Below are positions 43,633-53,889 of a stretch of DNA of 64,000 nucleotides, one piece after another. The notes beneath the pieces were generated by a model. That model had not been told where the DNA came from, made no database searches, and saw only the letters and a program-made list of their open reading frames with translations. Source of the stretch: Nicoliella spurrieriana. GTDB lineage: Bacteria > Bacillota > Bacilli > Lactobacillales > Lactobacillaceae. The stretch covers positions 124,001 through 188,000 of the forward strand of contig NZ_CP093361.1 of the NCBI RefSeq assembly GCF_023380205.1, in the 5' to 3' direction. Both the position numbers and the translations under genes were made by a program. Within the stretch, counting starts at the first letter, position 1. Every line of letters starts with the position of its first letter.

Positions 43633-44178
43633 CTAATTTTTTGTTTGATAAACTTCGGGCTTTAATACCCCAATGTATGGTAGGTTCCGATACTTGCCTT
43701 GATAATCAAGTCCATAGCCCACTAAAAATTCGTTTGGAACATCGATTCCAACGTAATCCACCGGAAGCGGCTCAATTCGTGCTTCTGGTTTATCGACCAG
43801 CGTACACATCTTAATGGAATTAGCACCACGATCATTTAATAAATCCTTGATGTAGTTTAATGTCCGGCCGGTTTCGATGATGTCTTCAACAATGATTACA
43901 TCCCGCCCCTTAACATCACTATCTAAGTCCTTAATTAACTTAACCGTTCCTGAAGATTGAGTGCCACCATTATAACTAGACACATCGATAAAATCGATTG
44001 ATAAGTACAAGTCCATATAACGAACAACATCGGTCATAAAGAAAATGGCACCGTTCAATACCCCTACCACCAATGGTTCCTTACCTTGGTAATCCTTAGT
44101 AATTTCCTCACCAAGTCGCTTACAAACTTGCTGAATGTGCTTTTGATCACAGACAGTTTTCAATATGTCGTTATTCAT
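43633..44178 (-). CDS. hpt: Hypoxanthine phosphoribosyltransferase
   Basis: 181-residue purine salvage enzyme that converts hypoxanthine or guanine plus PRPP to IMP or GMP. The PRPP loop is DVIIVEDIIETGRTLNYI (residues ~95-112), with FMTDVVRYMDLYLSIDFIDVSSY as the flexible catalytic region. It sits between tilS and ftsH, as in many Firmicutes. Confidence 0.96.
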   Translation of the reverse strand: MNNDILKTVCDQKHIQQVCKRLGEEITKDYQGKEPLVVGVLNGAIFFMTDVVRYMDLYLSIDFIDVSSYNGGTQSSGTVKLIKDLDSDVKGRDVIIVEDIIETGRTLNYIKDLLNDRGANSIKMCTLVDKPEARIEPLPVDYVGIDVPNEFLVGYGLDYQGKYRNLPYIGVLKPEVYQTKN

Positions 44179-44195
44179 GGAATTCTCCTCTCAAA

Positions 44196-45560
44196 TTAAG
44201 TCCGCACTAATAATCGATATGAATGCCCGTCCTCAAATCGCTTTGGGAAAACCGAGTCCTTATAACCCAGCAACGATAGAACGGTGCCCTTTTGATCAAC
44301 CAACACCATTGCCAGACGCCGGTCGACAACGGCTATTTTTTGATCAATGAAGATTCGCTTGATTTTTTGATGCCCACCAGATTTTAAAACAATTCGGTCA
44401 CTACTTCGCCATGGTCTAATTAAAAGTGGCAATTGATCATCATTTAGCTGAAAATCAGTGGTCCGTACGCTCGGGTAGTTGGTGGTCTGACTGGGGGCAA
44501 ACACTCCCACACTCATTCGGTCATTAACTTGGTACCAGTGGTTTAATCTTACCATAATTTGCTGAATTTTGATTGTATTTTTCTTAACATTTTTATTAAA
44601 TTCTAATTTAAAGCAATCGTAATTTTTATGCAGTATTATCCGCGAATTAATTTTATAATCACCCTGGGGTTTTTGCTGATTATTTAAAATCGTCACCATC
44701 ATCTGGAGGTGCTTTTCAGATAGTGGTCGTTCGCCCAACTCGCTACTAATTATCGCCATGCATTGCACTTGTAGCTCTAATGGCATTTGTAGAAATGGCG
44801 CCAATTGGTATTCGGTTTGTAGCTTCAATTTCGTAACGACGCGTTTAACTAGGAACTGATTGACCGCTACCGTTGCTGATAGTTGGTCTGCAAAGCGGCT
44901 GAGAGCTGGTACAATTCGTGGATTTTCCCGCTCCATCATGGGTAACAAGTGATGGCGAATTCGATTTCTAGTCACGTCGTCATTATGGTTAGTGGAATCC
45001 TCATACCATTTCACGCCATCTTCACGTGCATAATCAAGTACCGTTTGCTTATCAAATGGTAATAGTGGTCTTACCAACTGGCCATTGCCAAACGGACGAT
45101 TGGGTTGTATTCCGCGAATTTGAGTAAGATTATCACCACGCATTAATTTCATTAGTACCGTTTCAGCCTGATCATTTTGGTGGTGAGCAGTTAATAACCA
45201 TTTAGCATTGAATTGCTTCATGACCCGTTCAAAGAAGGCATATCGAAATTTACGGGCTGCCTCCTCGATGCCACTTTGTGGATGGTCAGCGAGTGGCCAC
45301 CGCCCAATTACCAACTCGATGTTTCGGGCATGACAATAGTTGGTAATAAACTGTTGTTCAGTATTACTAGCGTTTCTTAATTCGTGATTCACGTGAGCAA
45401 CAATGATGCGGGGCCGCTCGTTTCGTAAGTGTTGTAATAGATCCAATAGCACCATTGAATCCACCCCGGTGGAAACTGCCACCACGACTGGTTGATCGCT
45501 CTGCCACCATTGATGATGAAAAACATTACTAGCAAAGCGCTTTCTAAGTTCCAAATCCAT
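44196..45560 (-). CDS. tilS: tRNA(Ile)-lysidine synthetase
   Basis: 454-residue N-type ATP pyrophosphatase that modifies C34 of tRNA-Ile(CAU) so that it reads AUA. The PP-loop reads VVVAVSTGVDSMVLLDLL, with Thr in place of the first Gly of the usual SGGVDS, a change I recall in other lactobacilli. Conserved follow-up motifs are HVNHELRNAS, TAHHQNDQAETVLMKLMRG and RPLLPFDKQTVLDYA. The C-terminal TilS domain (SDRIVLKSGGHQKIKRIFIDQKI) is present. It lies 17 bp upstream of hpt. Confidence 0.95.
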   Translation of the reverse strand: MDLELRKRFASNVFHHQWWQSDQPVVVAVSTGVDSMVLLDLLQHLRNERPRIIVAHVNHELRNASNTEQQFITNYCHARNIELVIGRWPLADHPQSGIEEAARKFRYAFFERVMKQFNAKWLLTAHHQNDQAETVLMKLMRGDNLTQIRGIQPNRPFGNGQLVRPLLPFDKQTVLDYAREDGVKWYEDSTNHNDDVTRNRIRHHLLPMMERENPRIVPALSRFADQLSATVAVNQFLVKRVVTKLKLQTEYQLAPFLQMPLELQVQCMAIISSELGERPLSEKHLQMMVTILNNQQKPQGDYKINSRIILHKNYDCFKLEFNKNVKKNTIKIQQIMVRLNHWYQVNDRMSVGVFAPSQTTNYPSVRTTDFQLNDDQLPLLIRPWRSSDRIVLKSGGHQKIKRIFIDQKIAVVDRRLAMVLVDQKGTVLSLLGYKDSVFPKRFEDGHSYRLLVRT

Positions 45561-45583
45561 TTTAATTCCACCCCATCACAAAT

Positions 45584-45620
45584 AAAAAAAGACTAAGGGA
45601 AAAGCCCCCTAATCTTTTTT
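45584..45620 (-). terminator. Terminator between the S1 protein gene and tilS
   Basis: AAAAAAGATTAGGGGG pairs with CCCTTAGTCTTTTTT on the minus strand (one G-T pair), with a T-run after it. Confidence 0.85.
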
Positions 45621-45635
45621 AGTTATCATTAATGA

Positions 45636-46154
45636 TTAACTCCAGCGACCGCCACGGCCACCGCGTTTACCTTCAGTATTCTTTTTAATCGTCGCTAAAC
45701 GACTATCGCTTTGTTTGAGGAATTTAGACATCATGTCATCAAAATCATCAGTCTTATTATTTTGATGGTCGTTGTTGCTTTCACCATGATGGTTATTAAA
45801 GTGGTTATTACCACCGCGACCATGAAAGTTTTGGCGGTCGTTATGGTCACCACGACTATGGTGGTCATTATGGTTATTAAAGTGACCATTGCCATGATGT
45901 TCGTTATTGTGACTATGCTCATCGTTTGCTTGTTTCATTGAAAGAGCAATCTTTCCATCATCACCAATTTTTAAGACCTTAACATTTACCTGGTCGCCAA
46001 CCTTAAGTACATCGTGAATATCCTTAACGAAACCATCAGAAACCTCACTAATGTGTACTAATCCAGTCTTGTGATCACCTAAATCAACGAAAGCCCCAAA
46101 ATTAGTAATTCCAGAAACTTTACCGGGAATTTTTGCTCCAACTTCAATTGCCAT
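45636..46154 (-). CDS. S1-domain RNA-binding protein with His/Asn-rich tail
   Basis: 172-residue protein in the position of Bacillus YabR. Residues 1-74 are one S1/OB domain (VGAKIPGKVSGITNFGAFVDLGDHKTGLVHISEVSD). Residues ~78-133 are low complexity, with 14 His and 16 Asn in 56 residues. An acidic helix (DDFDDMMSKFLKQSDSRLATIKKN) and a basic Arg/Gly end (RGGRGGRWS) follow; these last two parts are typical of the family. The His/Asn stretch may bind metal or RNA or act as a flexible linker. It belongs to the divIC-tilS gene run. Confidence 0.9.
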   Translation of the reverse strand: MAIEVGAKIPGKVSGITNFGAFVDLGDHKTGLVHISEVSDGFVKDIHDVLKVGDQVNVKVLKIGDDGKIALSMKQANDEHSHNNEHHGNGHFNNHNDHHSRGDHNDRQNFHGRGGNNHFNNHHGESNNDHQNNKTDDFDDMMSKFLKQSDSRLATIKKNTEGKRGGRGGRWS

Positions 46155-46231
46155 AAAAACGTGTTTCCTCCTAATAATTAAGTGCTTTTAGTATAGCACC
46201 AAAATCAGCAATATTACATATTAAAAAACGA

Positions 46232-46615
46232 TTAATTTTGCGTAACGTCCTTAGCAACATCATTCGGTAAACTATAGACGGTTTCACCTGACTTGGTGTA
46301 GTAATATTTATCACGAATTAGTTGTTGAACGTATTCAGAATTATTTAACTGCTTAACATCTAACTTTAATTCCTGATTATGCGCCCTAGCAGTAGCTAAT
46401 GTTTTTTTACTAACTGCGGTTTGTTTTTGAATCATCGTCCTCTGTGCATTAGATTGGTGGATGCCGATCAATAGCGGGATTGAAAATGCTAATAGAATGG
46501 TAATTACCACAAAAATCCTTCTAAACTTAGGCCGATTAACGAATGACCATTTAATCTTACGATAGTGCCGCTTGGTATAGGCATTATTAAGCCACTTCAC
46601 ATTACTATTCTTCAT
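46232..46615 (-). CDS. divIC: Septum formation initiator DivIC
   Basis: 127-residue bitopic division protein. A basic cytosolic N-terminus (~45 residues, rich in Lys/Arg) precedes one transmembrane helix (IFVVITILLAFSIPLLIGI). An extracellular coiled coil (KQTAVSKKTLATARAHNQELKLDVKQLN) and the family end YVQQLIRDKYYYTKSGETVYSLP follow. It forms a complex with FtsL and DivIB at the septum. An upstream TTG at 46633 touches the GGGGGA site, so ATG 46615 is preferred. Confidence 0.9.
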   Translation of the reverse strand: MKNSNVKWLNNAYTKRHYRKIKWSFVNRPKFRRIFVVITILLAFSIPLLIGIHQSNAQRTMIQKQTAVSKKTLATARAHNQELKLDVKQLNNSEYVQQLIRDKYYYTKSGETVYSLPNDVAKDVTQN

Positions 46616-46712
46616 CAAAAATAATTCCCCCAAAAATTATTCAACTAATTTAAGTATAGCAATAAGTGGGGGAATTGTCTATCACACTAGGGATGAAAGC
46701 GTTTAAAATGTT

Positions 46713-46991
46713 TTAAAATTGCTCATTTTGATAATCATGTTCGTAGTCTTCACTTAATACCTTGTACATCTTATCAGCATCGGCCTTTTTAGTGGTTTCA
46801 GTAAGTTGAACCACTTCGATCGTTAACGTCTTATTCCCAAACTTAATTACTAGCTGATCACGGGGGCTAACGTTAGTGGATGACTTAGCGACCCGTCCAT
46901 TAATTTCGATGCGGCCCTGGTCGGAAATGCTCTTAGCGACCGTTCTTCTTTTAATAATTCTAGAAATTTTCAAAAATTTATCTAACCTCAT
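46713..46991 (-). CDS. rqcP: S4-domain RNA-binding protein RqcP (YabO)
   Basis: 92-residue protein that is almost entirely an S4 domain (MRLDKFLKISRIIKRRTVAKSISDQGRIEINGRVAKSSTNV). In Bacillus RqcP works with RqcH to add alanine tails to stalled nascent chains on 50S subunits. Its place between the flippase and divIC genes matches yabO. It has a short acidic C-terminal extension. Confidence 0.92.
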   Translation of the reverse strand: MRLDKFLKISRIIKRRTVAKSISDQGRIEINGRVAKSSTNVSPRDQLVIKFGNKTLTIEVVQLTETTKKADADKMYKVLSEDYEHDYQNEQF

Positions 46992-47023
46992 AAGAATCCG
47001 TCCCTTCTTAAACTTATCAATTA

Positions 47024-48589
47024 TTATCGTTTCATAAACCGGCTAATGACTGGCAAACTCATTAGTTCAGCCCTGGTAAATATTTTCAATCCTAATACAG
47101 CAATGACAGCAGTAATTACACCACCCATCGTACTGACTAGTACAATTAATAACGTCATCATGCGGCCCCTTGGAAATGGGAAGATTGAATTGAGCATCCC
47201 CTGAATTAAGCCTACAATGCACAGCATCGTGACCGTAGCTACAATCAATTTCCCCACTAATTCGAATGAATATGGCTTAATTTTAATCCGGTTTTTTAAC
47301 CCTATCTCATTAACTAACAACCCCGCTAATAGTGCGATGAGCGTTGAAACGCTCCCACCGATAATTCCACTGCTTGCAACCATTCGTTCGGTAATCAACG
47401 CCTTCACCACGATGCTTACTAATACCGCGTAAAAACCAATTCGGAAGTTACCAACACCCTGTAGGATACTATTGTTAGTTGTAATTAAGGTCACGATTAC
47501 AATGCTAACGCAGTAAACGGCCAACGTAAAACTCCCCGCTACACTACCGAACAAAATGAAATTAATCGAAGGCATCAATATGATCATCCCTGCCGTCAGC
47601 AAAACCGTAATTACCAGACTACTCTTCACCATTAATTGAGCAGTGGTTTCAAACGCACGGTTCTGGCGGTCTTGAATCGACTTTGAAAGCGATGGCAATG
47701 CGGCAGAGGCGAACGAGGTCCCAATCACCAGTCCGACTTGCACCAATGGTTGAGCCCGGTCGTAGACCCCCTTAATGTCTTGGGACATCAATCCAGTTAC
47801 CCCAGACTGTAGCAGCCCCCTTCTAATCGTGAATGAATCAACTAGTTGCATCATGATCATTAACGATGATAGCAGACAAATCGTTCCTCCCTCGTTAAAT
47901 AACTTTCGAACTAACGAGCTGGTCTTAATCCGCGGCTTTTGCCCCGCTTGAATTAATAGCGGCCAACTAAATCCCAATAACACCAGGCTAGAAAAGAGCG
48001 CAGCAATGGGGGATGAAAACATTGCGTCGCGCCCCATTAGGTATAAATCCCAATGGTGGCGATGGGCTGACCAAGCGACCACGATGATGATCGATATTCG
48101 GACCAGCTGCTCGACTACCTGTGAGACTGCCGTTGGCACCATGTTCAAAGTTCCTTGAAACAATCCCCGACTGGTCGAAAGAAATGGCATTAATAAAAAC
48201 ATCCAACTAACCGCCCTGATGACGGGTGCCAGTCGTACGTCACCCATTTGATCAGCAATTGGGACCGCTCCCAATTGTAACCCCAAAAAGATTAGCAAAG
48301 CCGCACCACACAGGATTAGATGAATCCGCTTTGCTAGACCGATTCGCCGTGGCAAGTCCGGTTCTTCTGCAATTAATTTAGAAATCATTACCGGCAGTCC
48401 GGAAAGGGCAAAGGTCATCCCGATTCCGTAGATGGGATAGACCTGTTGATAAATATAAAACCCCACGTTGCCCACTAAGTTTTGCAGTGGAATCCGATAG
48501 GCGGCGCTTAACACCTTAGCAATCAGTGAGGACAGCGTTAAAATGCCGGCCCCACTCATCACTAATTTAACTTGCGAGTTACTTTTCAT
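47024..48589 (-). CDS. MOP-superfamily lipid/oligosaccharide flippase (YabM/MurJ-like)
   Basis: 521-residue membrane protein with about 14 hydrophobic segments and the polysaccharide-transporter start SGAGILTLSSLIAKVLSAAYRIPLQNLVGNVGFYIYQQVYPIYG. It fits the SpoVB/YabM/MurJ group that flips lipid-linked precursors such as lipid II. The specific substrate is unknown. ATG 48589 lies inside the end of mfd (11-base overlap) and follows GGAGATTGAAG; the longer frame starting at 48625 is less likely. Confidence 0.88.
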   Translation of the reverse strand: MKSNSQVKLVMSGAGILTLSSLIAKVLSAAYRIPLQNLVGNVGFYIYQQVYPIYGIGMTFALSGLPVMISKLIAEEPDLPRRIGLAKRIHLILCGAALLIFLGLQLGAVPIADQMGDVRLAPVIRAVSWMFLLMPFLSTSRGLFQGTLNMVPTAVSQVVEQLVRISIIIVVAWSAHRHHWDLYLMGRDAMFSSPIAALFSSLVLLGFSWPLLIQAGQKPRIKTSSLVRKLFNEGGTICLLSSLMIMMQLVDSFTIRRGLLQSGVTGLMSQDIKGVYDRAQPLVQVGLVIGTSFASAALPSLSKSIQDRQNRAFETTAQLMVKSSLVITVLLTAGMIILMPSINFILFGSVAGSFTLAVYCVSIVIVTLITTNNSILQGVGNFRIGFYAVLVSIVVKALITERMVASSGIIGGSVSTLIALLAGLLVNEIGLKNRIKIKPYSFELVGKLIVATVTMLCIVGLIQGMLNSIFPFPRGRMMTLLIVLVSTMGGVITAVIAVLGLKIFTRAELMSLPVISRFMKR

Positions 48590-51500
48590 CTTCAATCTCC
48601 ATCCGACGGTGGACCAACGAATCAATTAGTTGCATTAATTCATTTAACCAGACCGCTTGTTGCATGGTTGGTTGAATGATCAACTTAATTTGGATTCGAT
48701 CATTCACCACTTCTAACGTCGATCTAAACTTGGTTTGCGCAATTGCCCTTAAAATATCCTTGGAATCAAAAACAGTTGTTCCTAATTTAGACATCGTAAT
48801 GATAATGGCCTTAGCATCGTTACTAATTTTTTTAATCAACGCCTGGTCAGCTAACATCTTCATCCGTCCGATTAACAATAAGTTCGCCACTGCGACTGGA
48901 TAGTCACCAAAGCGGTCGATCAAATCACCCTGAATCTCAGTGTATTGATCTTCATTTTCCAATTGCCGAATCCGTTTATAAATTTCAATTTTTTGTTGAT
49001 GGTCACTAATGTAATCGTCTGGAAGGTAGGCTTCAACATCCAGTTCAATGGTCGAATCGACTCTTTGGGTCCGGCTAGTCCCCCGCTTTTGCGCCACCGC
49101 ATCTGATAGCATTTCGGTGTAGAGGTCGTAACCAACTGAATCAACGAAGCCGTGTTGTTGCTTTCCCAACAAATTTCCGGCGCCCCGTAACGAGAGGTCA
49201 CGCATCGCAATTTTAAACCCGGACCCCAGGGCGGTGAAATCACGAATTGCATCTAAGCGATTTTCGCTGACTTCGGTCAAGACCTTGTTGGGTTTATACA
49301 TAAAGTAGGCATATGCAATCCGATTGCTCCGCCCAATTCGGCCCCGTAATTGGTATAGTTGGGACAGCCCCATGTGGTCCGAATTTTCAACGAACAACGT
49401 ATTGGCATTCGGAATATCCACCCCGGTTTCAATGATCGTAGTCGTTACTAACACATCATAATCACCGTTCACAAAGTCATATAAGACCGTCTCAAGCTGA
49501 TTTTCACTCATTTTACCGTGGATGTACGCAATTCTAGCATCCGGGACTAGTTGTTCTAACATCCCGACCGTTTTTTCAATATCTTCGACCCGGTTATGCA
49601 GGTAAAAAACCTGCCCCCCACGATCTAACTCCCGGTGAATTCCATCCTTAATCGTCCCGGCGTTCTCCTCTAGGACGTAGGTTTGAATTGGGTAGCGGTT
49701 GGTCGGGGGCGTCTCAATTACTGATAGGTCCCGGACCCCCATCATCGACATATTTAAGGTTCGGGGAATCGGGGTGGCAGTCAGCGTTAATACATCAACG
49801 TCGGAACGCATTTCCTTAATTCGTTCCTTATGCTTAACCCCAAAACGTTGCTCTTCATCAACGATCAACAGCCCTAAGTCCTTAAAGTGAACGTCCTTGG
49901 ATAAGAGCCGGTGGGTCCCCACCACGATATCGATTGATTCATCCTCTAACCCCTTAATCGTCGTTTTAATCTGTTTAGGGGTTCTAAATCTAGACAGGAC
50001 TGCCGCTGAAACCGGAAAGCCATCGAAGCGTTTTAAAATCGTCTCGTAATGCTGGTGTGCCAAAACGGTTGTTGGCACTAAAAAAGCGACCTGTTTGCCG
50101 GCCTCAATCGCCTTAAACGCGGCTCGCAGCGCTACTTCGGTTTTCCCGTACCCGACATCACCGACCAATAGCCGGTCCATCGGGTGGGGCTTTTCCATAT
50201 CAACCTTAATTTCATTGATGCTCTTAATTTGATCGGGAGTTTCGGGGTACGGAAAGGCATCGTCAAATTGTTCTTGATAGACATCATCTGGCGGGAACGC
50301 AAACCCGGTAGCGGTTGACCGTTTTGCATAGAGGTCGATCAAATCATCGGCAATGTCTTCAATCTTACTTGCGACCTTACTCTTGGTCTTAGCCCATTCA
50401 CTGCCCCCCAGTTTGTTAATTCGGGGCCGCTTATCCTCAGCCGAAACGTACTTTTGAATTAGATTTAACTGGGTCACCGGGATGAACAGTTGTGCGTTAT
50501 CGCGGTAGGTAATCGTCATGTAATCTTGGTGCTTACCATCAACTTCCATTGTCTTCATGCCTTCATAGCGACCAATTCCGTGGTTTACGTGAACGACATA
50601 GTCGCCGGGCTTTAGATCCACGTAGCTCTTGATTCGCTCAGCATTTGAAAAGGTCTGCCGCTTTGCAAGCCGCTTCGTCACGTGGTTAAACATTTCTGAT
50701 TCGGTAATTAGTGCCAAGTTTGCAAACGGTAATTCGAAGCCGTTGTTCAACCGTTCTGGGATCAATTGGACCTGATTTTGAATCAGGTGGTCCCAATCGG
50801 TCTGGGTCACATTGATTTCAAAGTCATCCATCGTGTTTGCCAGCTTATCCATCTGGACCTTATCACGAACCATGATCACAACGGTTTCATTTTGCTTTTG
50901 CCAACGGTTCATTTCGGTTTTTAATAGCGGAATCTGCCCGTAAAATTTCTGCATCGGTTGGACCTTAATTTCAACCAGCTTAGTCAACCGCAATCCATTT
51001 AGTCCCCGTTGGAAACGCGCGAACATTAATTCCGGTTGGTTAGCAGCCTTAAAGACCGTTTTAAAATCATGACCAAATTGCTGGTCACTAAAAATTTCGC
51101 CATTTAATAGTTTATCGGCCGCCCATTGCTGCTCGTCCCCTAACAACTCTTGTTCCGATTCTAATAGCCGATGATAGTCGTCACAGACGATGATACCATC
51201 GGAAGGCACGTAGTCAAAAATGGAGGTGGATCGATCAAAGAGGTAGTTAGCAAATAAAATCAACTGGCTATCAATGATTCCGGCCTTAAATTCATCAATA
51301 ATCGGCTGTAAGTAATCCTTCATGGCTTCCGCAACTTTGGCATCCTTAATCTGCCCAACCGAACGGTTCAAATGCGTCTGCAGTTGTTGCGGGCCGTTTT
51401 GCAACTGGTCCGCATTCAAAATAAAATCGGTGGCTGGCAGGACCTTAAAGCTATCCATATTTTGCACACTGCTTTGCGTGGAGACATCAAAGTAACGCAG

Positions 51501-52103
51501 TGAATCAACCTCGGTATCAAATAGATCAACTCGAATCGGATATTCCGAATTAAGTGGATAAATATCAATGATCGATCCCCGAATTGCAAATTCACCGGGG
51601 GCGGCCACTAGTTTCACCCGTCGATACCCTAGACGAAAGAGTGCCGTCTTAACATCCCCTAGGTCAATTTCATCTCCAACGGTGATTTGAAACTGATTTT
51701 CGGCAAAATCATGGGGCGTCGGCAACAGTCTCCGGACCCCAGACATTGAGGTCACAACTACGGCCGCTTGCTTAGTTTGTAATGCATGCAAGGCCCGCAC
51801 CCGTTGCGCTCGGTATTGCGGTGAACTGGTCGCTGCTTCGGCTGCAATCAATTCCTCAGCCGGAAATTCAAATACTTGATTCTCAGATAGTAGATTCGTA
51901 AAATCATCGGCTACCTGGGTCATGTGATGCAAATTATCAACCACCAATAAAATTGGCTGCTTAGTTTGCTCAAGTAAAATTGATAGTAATAATGTTTTAG
52001 CTGAGCCAGACATTCCAGTAATCAATTGCCGGGTGGCCGGTTTTAAATTGTCAGTAATTGTTTGAAACTGCGGAATAGAAGTAAAAAACTGACTGAGTTT
52101 CAT
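48579..52103 (-). CDS. mfd: Transcription-repair coupling factor Mfd
   Basis: 1174-residue translocase that displaces RNA polymerase stalled at lesions and recruits UvrA. Its domains in order are a UvrB-like N-terminal module (residues ~1-350, with the degenerate Walker motif TGMSGSAKTLLLSILL), a CarD-like RNAP-interaction domain (~490-560, DLKPGDYVVHVNHGIGRYEGM), a RecG-like helicase (Walker A VGDVGYGKTEVALRAAFKA, DEEQ box, TATPIPRTLNMSMMG), and the TRCF C-terminal domain. ATG 52103 is eight bases after AAAGGA. It follows pth and overlaps the flippase gene. Confidence 0.97.
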   Translation of the reverse strand: MKLSQFFTSIPQFQTITDNLKPATRQLITGMSGSAKTLLLSILLEQTKQPILLVVDNLHHMTQVADDFTNLLSENQVFEFPAEELIAAEAATSSPQYRAQRVRALHALQTKQAAVVVTSMSGVRRLLPTPHDFAENQFQITVGDEIDLGDVKTALFRLGYRRVKLVAAPGEFAIRGSIIDIYPLNSEYPIRVDLFDTEVDSLRYFDVSTQSSVQNMDSFKVLPATDFILNADQLQNGPQQLQTHLNRSVGQIKDAKVAEAMKDYLQPIIDEFKAGIIDSQLILFANYLFDRSTSIFDYVPSDGIIVCDDYHRLLESEQELLGDEQQWAADKLLNGEIFSDQQFGHDFKTVFKAANQPELMFARFQRGLNGLRLTKLVEIKVQPMQKFYGQIPLLKTEMNRWQKQNETVVIMVRDKVQMDKLANTMDDFEINVTQTDWDHLIQNQVQLIPERLNNGFELPFANLALITESEMFNHVTKRLAKRQTFSNAERIKSYVDLKPGDYVVHVNHGIGRYEGMKTMEVDGKHQDYMTITYRDNAQLFIPVTQLNLIQKYVSAEDKRPRINKLGGSEWAKTKSKVASKIEDIADDLIDLYAKRSTATGFAFPPDDVYQEQFDDAFPYPETPDQIKSINEIKVDMEKPHPMDRLLVGDVGYGKTEVALRAAFKAIEAGKQVAFLVPTTVLAHQHYETILKRFDGFPVSAAVLSRFRTPKQIKTTIKGLEDESIDIVVGTHRLLSKDVHFKDLGLLIVDEEQRFGVKHKERIKEMRSDVDVLTLTATPIPRTLNMSMMGVRDLSVIETPPTNRYPIQTYVLEENAGTIKDGIHRELDRGGQVFYLHNRVEDIEKTVGMLEQLVPDARIAYIHGKMSENQLETVLYDFVNGDYDVLVTTTIIETGVDIPNANTLFVENSDHMGLSQLYQLRGRIGRSNRIAYAYFMYKPNKVLTEVSENRLDAIRDFTALGSGFKIAMRDLSLRGAGNLLGKQQHGFVDSVGYDLYTEMLSDAVAQKRGTSRTQRVDSTIELDVEAYLPDDYISDHQQKIEIYKRIRQLENEDQYTEIQGDLIDRFGDYPVAVANLLLIGRMKMLADQALIKKISNDAKAIIITMSKLGTTVFDSKDILRAIAQTKFRSTLEVVNDRIQIKLIIQPTMQQAVWLNELMQLIDSLVHRRMEIEDEK

Positions 52104-52126
52104 CAAAGGAGTCCTTTCAATGCGTT

Positions 52127-52684
52127 TTAATTATATTTATTTTCAAGCCGGTCAAATGCGGTTCCAGCAACCCAATCATCCAAAGCAGCGACCGCTTGAT
52201 CACAAGCGGTTTTGAAATCGGGTAGTTGTTCATCGGTAAACTTGCCTAAGACATAGTCAACCACACTTTGTAGTTTTGGGTGGTCAGTCCCCACTCGAAT
52301 GCGGTTAAACTGATTCGTTCCTAAGTGGGCAATTAAACTCTTGATTCCATTGTGGCCACCGGCAGCCCCATGGGTCCGCAAGCGGATTTTACCCACTGGG
52401 ATGTCCATGTCATCGTAGACCACGATCAAATCTTCAATCGCTAACTTATAAAACTTCATCAAAGGTCCCACGGCCCGACCGGAATCGTTCATGAAGGTAG
52501 TCGGTTCAACTAGTAACACCTTTTCGCCATCAATCATCGTAGCACCTAACTTAGCATCCATTTTGCGGGTCGTAAGTTCGATTCCATGGTCAGCTGCAAA
52601 TTGATCCACAACTGCAAATCCAGTATTATGCCGCGTTCCATCATATTGGGGTCCAATGTTTCCTAGTCCAACAATCATTTTCAT
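52127..52684 (-). CDS. pth: Peptidyl-tRNA hydrolase
   Basis: 185-residue enzyme that releases peptides from drop-off peptidyl-tRNA. The signature is MIVGLGNIGPQYDGTRHNTGFAVVD, with the conserved Asn and catalytic His. FMNDSGRAV, VYDDMDIPVGKIRLR and GAAGGHNGIKSLI complete the active site. GLGNIG replaces the more usual GLGNPG. The open frame begins at GTG 52696, but that codon abuts AGGGAG, so ATG 52684 is taken. It is upstream of mfd in the standard pth-mfd order. Confidence 0.94.
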   Translation of the reverse strand: MKMIVGLGNIGPQYDGTRHNTGFAVVDQFAADHGIELTTRKMDAKLGATMIDGEKVLLVEPTTFMNDSGRAVGPLMKFYKLAIEDLIVVYDDMDIPVGKIRLRTHGAAGGHNGIKSLIAHLGTNQFNRIRVGTDHPKLQSVVDYVLGKFTDEQLPDFKTACDQAVAALDDWVAGTAFDRLENKYN

Positions 52685-52790
52685 TTTATTAAGCACTCCC
52701 TAATTCATTTATTTCTATCTATTATATCAAAATATCAGCTTAATATAATTAAAGGCGACCTCTTCGTTATCAACTTAACATTAATTATGA

Positions 52791-52796
52791 TATAAT
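52791..52796 (+). promoter_or_regulatory. Extended -10 of ldh
   Basis: TATGATATAAT contains TGA plus TATAAT. A weak -35 (TTATCA, 52767-52772) lies 18 bp upstream. It gives a leader of about 45 nt before the ldh start. Confidence 0.6.
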
Positions 52797-52814
52797 GATT
52801 TTTGGAAGCATTAA

Positions 52815-53795
<981 letters not shown>

Positions 53796-53815
53796 TTCAC
53801 CCGATTTAACAACGC

Positions 53816-53852
53816 AAAATAACCGCACTCTGTTGAGTGCGGTTATTTTTTG
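53816..53852 (+). terminator. Terminator of ldh
   Basis: AATAACCGCACTC and GAGTGCGGTTATT pair exactly around TGTT and are followed by TTTTT. Confidence 0.92.
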
Positions 53853-53889
53853 CTAAGAAGGAAGGTTTCCGGGAATTTCCCATTTAATC

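Noticed and set aside
45711-45941. Hydrophobic-looking ORFs with many Val/Met/Thr on both strands
   Set aside because: They are frame shadows of the repetitive His/Asn codons (CAC, CAT, AAT) of the S1 protein tail.
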